Shown here: positions 39,803 to 48,059 of the stretch, in pieces
Numbering within the stretch: position 1 is the first letter of the stretch
Layout of the letters: the number at the start of each line of letters is the position of its first letter
Assembly: GCA_938007965.1 (NCBI GenBank)
Contig: CALLMH010000004.1
Coordinates: forward strand, 107,578-171,577
Direction: 5' to 3'
Source: an uncultured Saprospiraceae bacterium
GTDB lineage: Bacteria > Bacteroidota > Bacteroidia > Chitinophagales > Saprospiraceae
DNA: 64,000 nucleotides
Program-made: the position numbers and the translations under genes
The notes under the pieces: model-generated
Databases searched by the model: none
Seen by the model: only the letters and a program-made list of their open reading frames with translations
Told to the model about the DNA's origin: nothing

Positions 39803-40558
39803 ATGATCAAGGCTGTAATCATAGATGATGAACAGAAGCTGAGAGAAGTTCTGCGTATAAAACTCAACCAATTTTGTCCAGACATAAATATCCTTGATCA
39901 AGGTATTGATGCAAAGGATGGCTATGAGAAGATCATCGAGCACAAACCCGATCTTGTATTCTTGGATATCGCTATGCCAGGAGAGTCAGGATTTGATATG
40001 CTGTCAAGATTTGAAAACATAGATTTTGAGATCATTTTTGTAACAGGTTTCAATGAGTATGCCCTAGACGCTCTGAAAGTAAGTGCAGTAGACTATATCC
40101 TCAAGCCAGTAAAGACAGATATACTGATTCAAGCAGTTGAAAAAGCCAAAGCTAAGATAGAGGATAGAACGATTATAGCACAGTATGAAATCTTAAAGCA
40201 TAATCTAAATCATATCGGAGATCAAAATACGAAAGTAGCGATCCCAGGTGCAAATGCTTACGAATTTGTAAAGGTAGCGGATATTATAAGATGTGAAGGA
40301 TGGCAGAAGTATACGAAGATTCATCTTGCAGATGGCGAAGTTATTGTGAGTTCCTATAATCTTGGAGTGTTTAGAGATATGCTAGAAAGCTATGATTTTT
40401 TTAGTGCCCATAAATCTCATCTGATTAATAATTCTCATATCAGAAGGTACCTGAAGGACGGGACTATTATATTTTCCGATGGGTCGAATGCTCCAGTGGC
40501 CAGAAGAAGGAAAGAAGAATTCATGGAGCAAGTAATCAAACATCTAAGCTTACACTGA
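39803..40558 (+). CDS. LytTR-family response regulator
   Basis: A 251-residue response regulator. The receiver domain (1-120) has the acidic pair in VIIDDE, the phospho-acceptor Asp55 in LVFLDIAMPGESG, the threonine in FVTGF and lysine in YILKPVK. The LytTR DNA-binding domain (about 150-250) shows RCEGWQKYTKIHLADGE and FSAHKSHLINNSHIRRYLK. It pairs with the kinase encoded upstream. A LytTR box and terminator lie in the 362-bp gap between them, suggesting autoregulation. Confidence 0.95.
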   Translation: MIKAVIIDDEQKLREVLRIKLNQFCPDINILDQGIDAKDGYEKIIEHKPDLVFLDIAMPGESGFDMLSRFENIDFEIIFVTGFNEYALDALKVSAVDYILKPVKTDILIQAVEKAKAKIEDRTIIAQYEILKHNLNHIGDQNTKVAIPGANAYEFVKVADIIRCEGWQKYTKIHLADGEVIVSSYNLGVFRDMLESYDFFSAHKSHLINNSHIRRYLKDGTIIFSDGSNAPVARRRKEEFMEQVIKHLSLH

Positions 40559-40683
40559 TTGGTCAGGAAAGTTCAGAAGTAAAGAGAGGGTGTGCTTTTT
40601 GTCTGAAGGAAGGCTGTCCATAGTCTAGTGAATAAAAAGGATATTTTGTATTTCGGTATATCCCTAGGGATGTTTAGAAGTAG

Positions 40684-40781
40684 GGGCACTTCCAGAATTC
40701 AGATGTTAAATAAAGTTGCTAAAAGACCAATAAGAAGGGTAGTCTTTTCAGAAGTAGTTAGAAAAACTGTTATGGAATAAG
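40684..40781 (+). repeat. dispersed intergenic repeat, copy A
   Basis: This copy lies between the convergent LytTR and lipoprotein genes. The core 40718-40781 is close to identical to 47266-47330. It contains the hairpin AAAAGAC (40721-40727) / GTCTTTT (40742-40748) with a 14-nt loop, then CAGAAGTAGTTA, AAAAACTGT and GGAATAAG. An upstream GGGCACTT...GAATTC element (40684-40707) also matches copy B. Confidence 0.7.
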
Positions 40782-40825
40782 AATATACGTTATTTACGGA
40801 TATCCCTCCCTAGTCACTCTTGATC

Positions 40826-40865
40826 AAATAAAAAAGGATGGATACCGCATTCGATATCCACCCTT
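40826..40865 (-). terminator. terminator of the leftward lipoprotein gene
   Basis: On the minus strand an imperfect 11-bp stem (40855-40865 with 40834-40844, one mismatch) is followed by a T-rich run (A-rich at 40826-40833 on the plus strand), 25 nt after the lipoprotein stop. Confidence 0.75.
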
Positions 40866-40890
40866 CTTATAAGTCTATGTATTATGGATC

Positions 40891-41517
40891 TTATCCTTGG
40901 GTTAAGTTATCTACATAGTATACTTCATCCATACATCCAGCTTGATCTCTAGTAATATATAGAATAAGATTTCCGTATGTGTTTCCACTTTCATCATCAG
41001 AAAAATCAAATGTCAATGTTTCCCACTCGTCTGTTTTAGTCATATTTACAGTTTTAGATACGAGTGGAGTATTATCTGGGTAAGCATTATTTTCGAATAC
41101 TAAAGTAACATCAGTTGCAGCTCCCCATACATCTAATGTGATCGTACTCGGATCAGCAGAGAAATCAACTCTTCCGCCTAATGCCTGTCCAGCTCCTCCC
41201 CATACTTCACATCCTGTACCTCTTGTTAGTTTCATAACTGAGCAACTTTCGTTACCATTCGTGTCAGGATTATCGATTCTTTCAGCTGTGTAGCCGCCAA
41301 ATCCGTCAAAGTAAGCATCTGCTACACTATCTCCTGTATCTGTAGCCCATGTATAATTAATATCTGGTGAAACAGTACTGTCAGCTGTTTCGCATGTTTC
41401 TTCTTGTTCTTCCTCCTCTTTGTCATCATCAGAACAGCTCGTCATGAATAATCCTAGACTTGCAAATAAAGCCATGGCCATTAATAATGATTTTGTCGCC
41501 TCTGTCATACTTCTCAT
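40891..41517 (-). CDS. secreted lipoprotein with carbohydrate-binding-like domain
   Basis: A 208-residue lipoprotein. Signal peptide with lipobox ending at Cys28 (LFMTSC), then a very acidic linker (DDDKEEEEQEE). The body has FGGYTAERIDNPDTNG, KLTRGTGCEVWGG, LDVWGAATDVTLVFEN and a final DEVYYVDNL. This pattern recalls galactose-binding-like domains of accessory lipoproteins in Bacteroidota polysaccharide loci. Three cysteines beyond the lipobox may form disulfides. No glycoside hydrolase is adjacent, so a glycan role is inference. Confidence 0.75.
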   Translation of the reverse strand: MRSMTEATKSLLMAMALFASLGLFMTSCSDDDKEEEEQEETCETADSTVSPDINYTWATDTGDSVADAYFDGFGGYTAERIDNPDTNGNESCSVMKLTRGTGCEVWGGAGQALGGRVDFSADPSTITLDVWGAATDVTLVFENNAYPDNTPLVSKTVNMTKTDEWETLTFDFSDDESGNTYGNLILYITRDQAGCMDEVYYVDNLTQG

Positions 41518-41788
41518 TTGTGTTTATTTTTTTGTTTTAAATAAATAGTTTTACCAAAAATGGCATCATGCAAAACTAACGAATTAAATAGCGAATTTGC
41601 TGATCGTTAGCTGAATATTTTTTCGTTTAGAGTTGTATTTAATTGATCCACAAGTATCTTAGCTTCTTCCACTACAAGAGCCTAATATCCAAATGGTCCA
41701 ACATGCCAACAATATATTTTTCGAGGCTAGAAGATTCTATTTTCAGAAAAGTAAGTATTGTATTACACGACGTAGCCATGATATGGCA

Positions 41789-41796
41789 TATATTTG
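41789..41796 (+). promoter_or_regulatory. -7 element before the coiled-coil gene
   Basis: TATATTTG followed by TACTCC resembles the TTTGCACTC motif of the ribosomal promoters. The ATG is 22 nt downstream, implying a leader of about 15 nt. Confidence 0.5.
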
Positions 41797-41817
41797 TACT
41801 CCACCAATTGATGAACT

Positions 41818-42744
41818 ATGAACCTGGATAATATAGATGAAAAATTAGAGGAGCTGGCAGAATTGTTTTTTATAGCTGAGAAAGCTGATCGAAGACTAGG
41901 CATCATAGCACATGATCTTGAAGCACTTACACATGATCTGATACTGCATCGTAAGATTATGCACAAAGAGCATCAAGATGTGGTCAAATTAGAAAAAATG
42001 TCAAAGTATATGCTCTTTGTGAAAATATTGGGTGATAGGGAGCATGAGCTAGAGCGCGAGCGCCAAGAATACTTACAATCGGTACTTGAGTACAATGCTA
42101 TTGCTCACGAGATAGAGTTGTTACAATACGAAAAAGAAATACTCACGAAAAAGATAAAAGATAAGGTTGAGCTGAAGAAACAACGTGATTATTATCTAAA
42201 AATCAAAGAACAAAAAATCCTCTATAATAATAAGGATCACAATGGAGTCATCAAGAAGTTAAACGGAGAGATCCAAAGGCTAAACCTCCTGAAGCGTGAG
42301 ATTAAAGAAGCTGTGGACGCGGTAGACAGTACTGATCATTACCTAAAAAGATCTATCCACTACCTAAAGTCTATGGACAACTTTGGAGCTTATGCGATCG
42401 AGGGAATGACATTCTCCAAAAAGAAACTCCTCAATAAAGCCATCAATAATGCTATACAAGTAAAAGTACAGATCAAAAAACTGGATAAAGAATTAGATGA
42501 TATTTACCATAAGTATGAGCTGCCTAGTATGTACAAATATGATGCTTTCATAGATGCATTTCATCATAGTCTTATCACAGATTGGGTACTCAAGAATAAG
42601 CTAAAGTCGGCGGTAATGTCTCTCCAGTCTGGAAGAGAACAACTGCAAAGAATACTCGCTACACTAAACCATGATGCCACTAAAAGTGCCGAAAAATTAG
42701 AAGTACTAACTGAAGAAAAAAGAATGTACGTGCTCAATTCATAG
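41818..42744 (+). CDS. hypothetical coiled-coil protein
   Basis: A 308-residue, highly charged, almost fully helical protein with long heptad-like stretches (about residues 10-180 and 200-300) and no signal peptide or TM. I do not recognise a family. Its last six bases overlap the 3' end of the convergent DUF3137 gene. Structural, scaffold or membrane-remodelling roles are all possible; nothing in the sequence decides. Confidence 0.7.
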   Translation: MNLDNIDEKLEELAELFFIAEKADRRLGIIAHDLEALTHDLILHRKIMHKEHQDVVKLEKMSKYMLFVKILGDREHELERERQEYLQSVLEYNAIAHEIELLQYEKEILTKKIKDKVELKKQRDYYLKIKEQKILYNNKDHNGVIKKLNGEIQRLNLLKREIKEAVDAVDSTDHYLKRSIHYLKSMDNFGAYAIEGMTFSKKKLLNKAINNAIQVKVQIKKLDKELDDIYHKYELPSMYKYDAFIDAFHHSLITDWVLKNKLKSAVMSLQSGREQLQRILATLNHDATKSAEKLEVLTEEKRMYVLNS

Positions 42745-43695
42745 CTGAGATCTATCGACTGATTTTCTATCTGCATATTCTAATACACGAAGTTTGAGGT
42801 TTTCTTCTATCTCCAATGGGCTCATATCATCTACAAAAGTATCAATGATGTAAAATAGAGAATTGACCTGTTTGCTTATCTTAGAATAATATCTTTCATC
42901 TTGAAAAGATTTATTCAGAGATGGTATTGGATCATCGAGAAATTTCATTTTGGATTCCATAAGGATCGTGATCTCGTCTCCTGAGGTACTGATTCTTACA
43001 TCTCCTCTTTGAGATAGATGCTGGATAAATGGAAATAAAGTCTGCATCTCAGAATGAAATCTGGATTCATCTCGCGTCTCGTACCAAAATCCATATTCTT
43101 CATTTTGCTTTCCTAACCTAAACCATTTTTTTAATAGAGAAGGATTAGAAAATAACACTGATTTTGGAAAAGACCTGCCAGGTATTTTTGTTTTAAATAG
43201 CAGACCTTTTACTATGGTGTGATAGGTCGTTTTATTCTTAGATTTTATCTTTTTTTGTAAATCTACTTCGGAAAGATAGAAATCAACTCCTCCCTTCGTA
43301 CCCATGATTACATCTTCTTCATCAATTCGATCAGCGAAAATTAATCTCGATTCAGAGATGATTTTTTCTGCTTTATTACCGTTAGGGAAGTATGTATAAG
43401 TCGTATCTGCATGATATATTCTCATGAACTCACCGAGTAGTGCTCTCTTTACTTTATTTGATAATTCTTGAAACGGGGCAGTATAATTCGAATGATAAAT
43501 AGCCCTAGAGATTGCAATGGATATAAATGTGCCGATTATGATTAATGGTATTACCAAAGTCGATAACGTCGCTGCAAAAATGAGTATAGGAACTATAAAA
43601 TAAACAGACATCCATTTGTCTCTCTTTTCCTTTATTTTCTCTCGCGCTCGGTCTAAATTAATAAGGAGTGCTTGGGTTTTTTGAGTGGTATCCAT
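42739..43695 (-). CDS. DUF3137 domain membrane protein
   Basis: A 318-residue protein of the DUF3137 type: a charged N-terminal helix, two close TM segments (about 28-47 and 49-65) and a large cytosolic domain. That domain has GVDFYLSEVDL, a KGLLFKTKIPGRSF segment and EEYGFWYETRDESRFHSEM. Members often sit near LemA-like or coiled-coil proteins, and here the gene ends tail-to-tail with a coiled-coil gene. Function is unknown. Confidence 0.8.
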   Translation of the reverse strand: MDTTQKTQALLINLDRAREKIKEKRDKWMSVYFIVPILIFAATLSTLVIPLIIIGTFISIAISRAIYHSNYTAPFQELSNKVKRALLGEFMRIYHADTTYTYFPNGNKAEKIISESRLIFADRIDEEDVIMGTKGGVDFYLSEVDLQKKIKSKNKTTYHTIVKGLLFKTKIPGRSFPKSVLFSNPSLLKKWFRLGKQNEEYGFWYETRDESRFHSEMQTLFPFIQHLSQRGDVRISTSGDEITILMESKMKFLDDPIPSLNKSFQDERYYSKISKQVNSLFYIIDTFVDDMSPLEIEENLKLRVLEYADRKSVDRSQL

Positions 43696-43724
43696 GGTTC
43701 ATCCTTTATTCCCCGTACGGTCAT

Positions 43725-44459
43725 TTATACTCTTTGGAGTAAGACTTCATAGAGGATGATACCGGCAGCTACGCTCACATTCAATGAGTCGAAACTATCT
43801 ACCTGCGGGATTTTGATACTATCATCCGCTATTTGGATAGCTTTTCTACTTACTCCCTTGTTTTCTGATCCCATGATGATGGCAGTCGGGCCTTTGAGAT
43901 CTTGTTCTGCTATCGTCTTGGTCGCATTGATATCTGAGGCATATATTTTCACATCCATCATTTGCATTGTCTCTAGTGCTACCGGGATACTATTCTCTCT
44001 ACATAGTGGTATGTCTAAGATCGCACCAGCGGATGATTTTACCATTTCTTCACTTACTCTAGCACTTCCTTTTGCAGGTACTACGATGGCATGTGCGCCG
44101 AATACCTTCGCCGACCTGGCTATTGCACCCATATTACGTACATCGGTCACTCCATCTAACACGACTAGCAGAGGTACCTTTCCATCCTGTTTTAGCTTTG
44201 GTATCAATTCTGAGACTGTAGTATAGGATACGGGTGAGATATAGGCTACGATACCTTGGTGATTATGACTCCGACTGAGGTCATTTAGTTTCCTTGGAGG
44301 CACTTTTGTCAGAGGTATATTTCTTTCTTCACAAGCATTACGTACTTGTACTTCGAATTCTCCAGTAAGGTTATTTTGAAGAAATACTTTTTCAATCTTT
44401 TTTCCTTTCTCTATTGCTTCAATGACAGGATTCCTCCCATATATCGTAGTGCTATCCAT
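43725..44459 (-). CDS. rlmB: 23S rRNA (guanosine-2'-O)-methyltransferase RlmB
   Basis: A 244-residue SpoU-family enzyme. The N-terminal substrate-binding domain (YGRNPVIEAIEKGKKIEKV) is followed by the trefoil-knot SAM domain with LDGVTDVRNMGAIARSA, IIMGSENKGVSR and DSFDSLNVSVAAGIILYE. These are the three SpoU motifs. RlmB modifies Gm2251 in E. coli 23S rRNA; the target here is inferred. The upstream DUF3137 gene lies 29 nt downstream of its stop, so they may be co-transcribed. Confidence 0.93.
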   Translation of the reverse strand: MDSTTIYGRNPVIEAIEKGKKIEKVFLQNNLTGEFEVQVRNACEERNIPLTKVPPRKLNDLSRSHNHQGIVAYISPVSYTTVSELIPKLKQDGKVPLLVVLDGVTDVRNMGAIARSAKVFGAHAIVVPAKGSARVSEEMVKSSAGAILDIPLCRENSIPVALETMQMMDVKIYASDINATKTIAEQDLKGPTAIIMGSENKGVSRKAIQIADDSIKIPQVDSFDSLNVSVAAGIILYEVLLQRV

Positions 44460-44501
44460 GTAGGTAGATTTTTGCTTTGATGATTTTAAGAAAGTACAAG
44501 A

Positions 44502-45746
44502 TTAGTTAATTATCACTACTCTTTCTAATAAGAAGCCTCCGAAATAATCTTCTATGATCACGTAGTAGATTCCTTCTATAAGTGCTGGTAATCTTACGTA
44601 GTTGGTCCCTTCGAATATTATTTTCCTGTGAAGACTTCTGCCGTTGGGATCTACTATATTGAGATACGCTTGATCTTGCCCTCGCTTAGGGTACCAAGTT
44701 ACTTTGAGTCTATCTGAACTTACTGCAGGATTAGGAGATATGATCATCTCTGCAGCATCTTTCTGCAATCTTGTCAATCGTATATTGGAGTAAGTAAATG
44801 ATCCATCAAGATCTACCATTTTTAATCTGTAGTAGTTTTCTCCATAGGATGGATCGTCGTCGGTGTAATTGTAATTTGTGATGAAATCACTGCTCCCGAT
44901 AGAAGACACCTCCGCTAGCGGCTCGAAATCTCTACCTGTCTCACTATGTTCTATTACGAATCTATCTGTTGCAATTTCTATTTCAGTGGTCCATTCGAGT
45001 AGTATTGATTCACCGATATCTTGCGTGTTAAATTTTGACAGAACTACAGGGAGCGTAGATTTGGATTCTAGCGCGCCTCCATTAATCCAATCTCTGACTT
45101 TCGATATTTCCTCTTGTGTCAAGGGTGCAGATACCCCATTCATCGGTGCGCCACATAAGACTTGATTATCATTGTTGATTTTGTCATATAATAAACTTAA
45201 AAATGCGTCTCCTATTTTTATTATGGCGCCATCTGAGCAGCTATTAGAAAGATCTAATCCCAGAATATCTGCGTATGTATCGTATCCCCACATATCGCTG
45301 CTTTGATTGTGGCACGATTGACAATTATTAGCATCAAAAATACTTTTGATCTCAGGGTAGAGCGGTAAGCAATATTCTGGGGCTCCATGGTTGATCCAAG
45401 ATTCTATCTGGTCTAATTTTTCAGCGGATAGCTTATGTACTGACGAAGATTCGAGGCATAGATCATCTTTAGCACTAAGTACTTCATAGACATAGCTTTG
45501 TGCTGCATTTCCATGTATGATCATAGGTTGTCCGCAGCTTCCACTTTTGATAAACGAGGTATAATCATCATAACTCCAGTCAGCCTCTGTATTTCCATTG
45601 GCATGGCAGCTAGCGCAGTCACTGGCATCTAGGATCGTCTTGATATCTTCGAAAGTCGAAAAATATGTGCCTTCTACTTCACAACTCTGAGCATAGCTCA
45701 CTGAATAAGATAGAATAAGGAGTATTATGTAAATCAGTTTTTTCAC
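44502..45746 (-). CDS. type IX secreted protein with CxxCH motifs
   Basis: A 414-residue exported protein. A GTG start at 45746 puts the signal peptide (KKLIYIILLILSYSVSYAQ) at the N-terminus; an ATG at 45845 would add 33 unlikely residues. Two CxxCH motifs (SDCASCHANGN and NNCQSCHNQSS) resemble cytochrome-c-type heme sites, each in a repeated domain with conserved downstream Cys. The C-terminus (SPNP...GIYYVIIEDYFGG...RVVIIN) is a type IX sorting domain. A surface-exposed or secreted redox or heme protein is likely; whether heme is attached is not known. Confidence 0.8.
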   Translation of the reverse strand: MKKLIYIILLILSYSVSYAQSCEVEGTYFSTFEDIKTILDASDCASCHANGNTEADWSYDDYTSFIKSGSCGQPMIIHGNAAQSYVYEVLSAKDDLCLESSSVHKLSAEKLDQIESWINHGAPEYCLPLYPEIKSIFDANNCQSCHNQSSDMWGYDTYADILGLDLSNSCSDGAIIKIGDAFLSLLYDKINNDNQVLCGAPMNGVSAPLTQEEISKVRDWINGGALESKSTLPVVLSKFNTQDIGESILLEWTTEIEIATDRFVIEHSETGRDFEPLAEVSSIGSSDFITNYNYTDDDPSYGENYYRLKMVDLDGSFTYSNIRLTRLQKDAAEMIISPNPAVSSDRLKVTWYPKRGQDQAYLNIVDPNGRSLHRKIIFEGTNYVRLPALIEGIYYVIIEDYFGGFLLERVVIIN

Positions 45747-45928
45747 GAAATGTCGAGCATTTGAGCCGACCTCAAAAATAGTATCATTTGACCGCATATC
45801 CAAGTAAAACCACGATTTGAAATAAATAATAGATATAATTGCCAACTTCTATCATAGCGGATTGCAAATCAACAATAAAATCGATCTATTTATTTATAAA
45901 TGATAAGCATCCCTAGACTGACAAGGTC

Positions 45929-45989
45929 AATGCCTTCGTCTTTAAGTAATCAATATCTCATCCGATCGCTATTGTGCGATCAAGGCATT
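45929..45989 (+). promoter_or_regulatory. nested inverted repeats upstream of the DMT exporter
   Basis: AATGCCTT (45929-45936) pairs with AAGGCATT (45982-45989). Directly inside the right arm lies GATCGC-TATTGT-GCGATC (45964-45981). Both arms are perfect. The structure could be a leader RNA or an operator; it is 117 nt before the exporter start and the rest of the 359-bp divergent gap shows nothing else clear. Confidence 0.45.
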
Positions 45990-46105
45990 CTAATATATTG
46001 CTTACTGAGGTAGTATTTTAGGATTATCTAGTTGTTTCGTAAAGGCGCCTTAAATTAGTCACTCAAATAAGATCGATTGATGATTCTTTTATCAATATTT
46101 GCCTT

Positions 46106-47026
46106 GTGAAAAAGAATTCCGAAATATCATCCATATCCAATTTGCCACTCGTTATTGCAGCGTTTGTTTCTATCTATATTATATGGGGTTCGACCTACTT
46201 ATTCAATAAAATATTGGTTGCTGAAATCCCTCCATTTTTACTTGCAGGCATACGGTTTGTTGTAGCGGCACTTATTATATTCGCCATTGCATTTGTCAGA
46301 GGTAAATTAAGAGCGATTCCAAAAACACAATTGTTGAACAGTGCTTTGGCAGGCTTTCTATTCCTTACGGTGGGCAATGGATGCGCGGTATGGGCGCTTC
46401 AATACATAGATAGTAGCCTTGAAGCATTATTGATATCTGCACAGCCACTCATATTGCTCATCATGCTGTATTTCTTAGAAGGAAAACCTATACAAGCTAA
46501 ATCCATGATCGGAGTGACTCTAGGCATTTTGGGGATATATTTGTTGGTGAGTCAAGGCGAAGTCAATGCTGGTCCACATAAGTGGTGGGGAATTGGTGCC
46601 GTATTCATTGCATTGATCTGCTGGGGATATGGAAGCATATTTGTGTCCAAGGCAGATCTTCCTAAGAATTCATTTATCAAGTCGGGGTACCAGATGCTAT
46701 TCGGTGGAGGTATGATGCTGATCATCAGTATATTGATCGGCGAATCTACGGCCGGATTATTCACAATGAGTGATCGCGCCATATATGCGATGATCTATCT
46801 TATTATATTTGGGAGTATCGTAGCATTTACTGCCTTCAATTTTCTATTGCTCACAGTGTCGCCAGAGAAGGTGGCTACAAGTACCTATATCAATCCTATC
46901 GTAGCTATGATATTGGGATGGTGGGTGCTAGGCGAGATCATCACTAATCAAGCGATATTGGCGGCATTGATTCTACTTACTGGAGTTTATTTTATCAATT
47001 CTACCAAAGCGCAAAAGTCCATTTAA
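46106..47026 (+). CDS. EamA/DMT superfamily transporter
   Basis: A 306-residue inner-membrane protein with ten TM segments in two EamA repeats. The first repeat starts IYIIWGSTYLFNKILVAEIP with GIRFVVAALIIFAIAF. The second ends TYINPIVAMILGWWVLGE and a short charged tail. Members export amino acids, drugs or metabolites; the substrate is unknown. The start is a GTG at 46106, and an ATATTTG -7-like element ends four bases before it, suggesting a leaderless transcript. Confidence 0.92.
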   Translation: MKKNSEISSISNLPLVIAAFVSIYIIWGSTYLFNKILVAEIPPFLLAGIRFVVAALIIFAIAFVRGKLRAIPKTQLLNSALAGFLFLTVGNGCAVWALQYIDSSLEALLISAQPLILLIMLYFLEGKPIQAKSMIGVTLGILGIYLLVSQGEVNAGPHKWWGIGAVFIALICWGYGSIFVSKADLPKNSFIKSGYQMLFGGGMMLIISILIGESTAGLFTMSDRAIYAMIYLIIFGSIVAFTAFNFLLLTVSPEKVATSTYINPIVAMILGWWVLGEIITNQAILAALILLTGVYFINSTKAQKSI

Positions 47027-47101
47027 TATTTTATACCTATAAATGGGGCACTCATTTTAGAGTAAATTCAAAAAAATCTGTCAAGAGATATTCAGCATTA
47101 A

Positions 47102-47330
47102 GGACACTTTCTGAATTCTGGTATTGTTTTTTTATTTCAGTTTTTTATAAAGAAAAAATTGAAAGCTGGCAGCGCTAAAAATGCCTGTGCGCGTTTGCTT
47201 CTTAGTGGCAAGCCACCCTTGGGCGTGCGGCTGCTAAGATAGATAACCAATAGCACCGTTATCAGGCTAAAAGATCAATAAGCCGGGTAATCTTTTCAGA
47301 AGTAGTTATAAAAAACTGTCAAGGAATAAG
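47102..47330 (+). repeat. dispersed intergenic repeat, copy B, with insertion
   Basis: This copy lies between the convergent exporter and hddC genes. The core 47266-47330 matches copy A at 40718-40781 and carries AAAAGAT (47269-47275) / ATCTTTT (47290-47296). The upstream GGACACTT...GAATTC element (47102-47125) matches 40684-40707. About 140 bp, including a GC-rich structured patch, separate the two parts here but only about 10 bp do so in copy A. Confidence 0.7.
47165..47240. mobile_element. GC-rich structured insert inside repeat copy B
   Basis: This patch is visibly GC-rich in AT-rich surroundings. It holds GTGGC-AA-GCCAC (47205-47216), an outer GCAGC (47169-47173) / GCTGC (47230-47234) pair, GCGC runs and CCC-TT-GGG. 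Copy A lacks it. It could be a small palindromic element or the remnant of a mobile sequence; the type is a guess. Confidence 0.3.
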
Positions 47331-47360
47331 GCAATTCATCATATACGAATTTCCTTATTC
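47309..47360 (-). terminator. hairpin and T-run at the end of hddC
   Basis: GAATAAGG-c-AATTC pairs with GAATT-t-CCTTATTC (47324-47360, one mismatch, 9-nt loop). On the minus strand it overlaps the hddC stop and is followed by a T-run (A-run at 47310-47315 on the plus strand). Confidence 0.55.
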
Positions 47361-48059
47361 GAACCGTAAAAACTCATCTTGCGCTCGAGCGAAGTCTTCA
47401 GGTATTCCGATATCTAAAAAATACCCATCACTTTGGTATCCATAAAATTTTGATTCTTTGGTATGGGTCTGGAAGTAGTTATTCTCCAATGAAAACTTCT
47501 GAGGAAAGTCAATAGATAAAAATGCCTGAACATTAAATATATATACGCCACCGTTGATTAGACCCCTTGATACAGCTTCTTTCTCTTTGAAGGTATGAAT
47601 TCTAGAATCATTGTCGGCGATTACAGTTCCGTACCTATCGAAGTCGATCATAGTCTTGAGACCTATTGTGACATCTGCCTCTCTATTCTGATGGAAGACG
47701 AACTGACCTTGGATGTCTGTAATGAATAGTGAGTCACCATTCGTGACCAATACATGATCTCCATTTACTGCCTTCATTGCTTCCTTGATGGCTCCTCCCG
47801 TACCCAGAGGCATTTCTTCGTAGACGTATAGAAGGTCGCAGCCTTTATATGTATCGCCGAAATGATTTGCAATGATATCAGATTTGAATCCCACAGAAAA
47901 TATGACGCTCTGTATCCCTTGCTTGATGAGGTGATCTAAGAGATACTCTAGAAATGGTCTTCCGTTTATAGGGGCCATTGGTTTAGGGACTTCTTTGACT
48001 ACGGATTTGAGTCTTGTGCCCATACCTCCAGCAAGTATGATGGCTTCAGTTAGATTCAT
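47355..48059 (-). CDS. hddC: nucleotidyltransferase, HddC-like (heptose-1-phosphate guanylyltransferase)
   Basis: A 234-residue sugar nucleotidyltransferase. EAIILAGGMGTRLKSVVKEVPKPMAPINGRPF shows the NTP-binding signature (LAGGMGTRL and PKPMAPINGRPF); VTNGDSLF is the metal-binding step. In the context of gmhA and an HddA-type kinase it fits HddC, which forms GDP-D-glycero-alpha-D-manno-heptose. The ATG at 48059 overlaps the gmhA stop (ATGA), so the longer ORF start at 48119 is rejected. Confidence 0.85.
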   Translation of the reverse strand: MNLTEAIILAGGMGTRLKSVVKEVPKPMAPINGRPFLEYLLDHLIKQGIQSVIFSVGFKSDIIANHFGDTYKGCDLLYVYEEMPLGTGGAIKEAMKAVNGDHVLVTNGDSLFITDIQGQFVFHQNREADVTIGLKTMIDFDRYGTVIADNDSRIHTFKEKEAVSRGLINGGVYIFNVQAFLSIDFPQKFSLENNYFQTHTKESKFYGYQSDGYFLDIGIPEDFARAQDEFLRFE

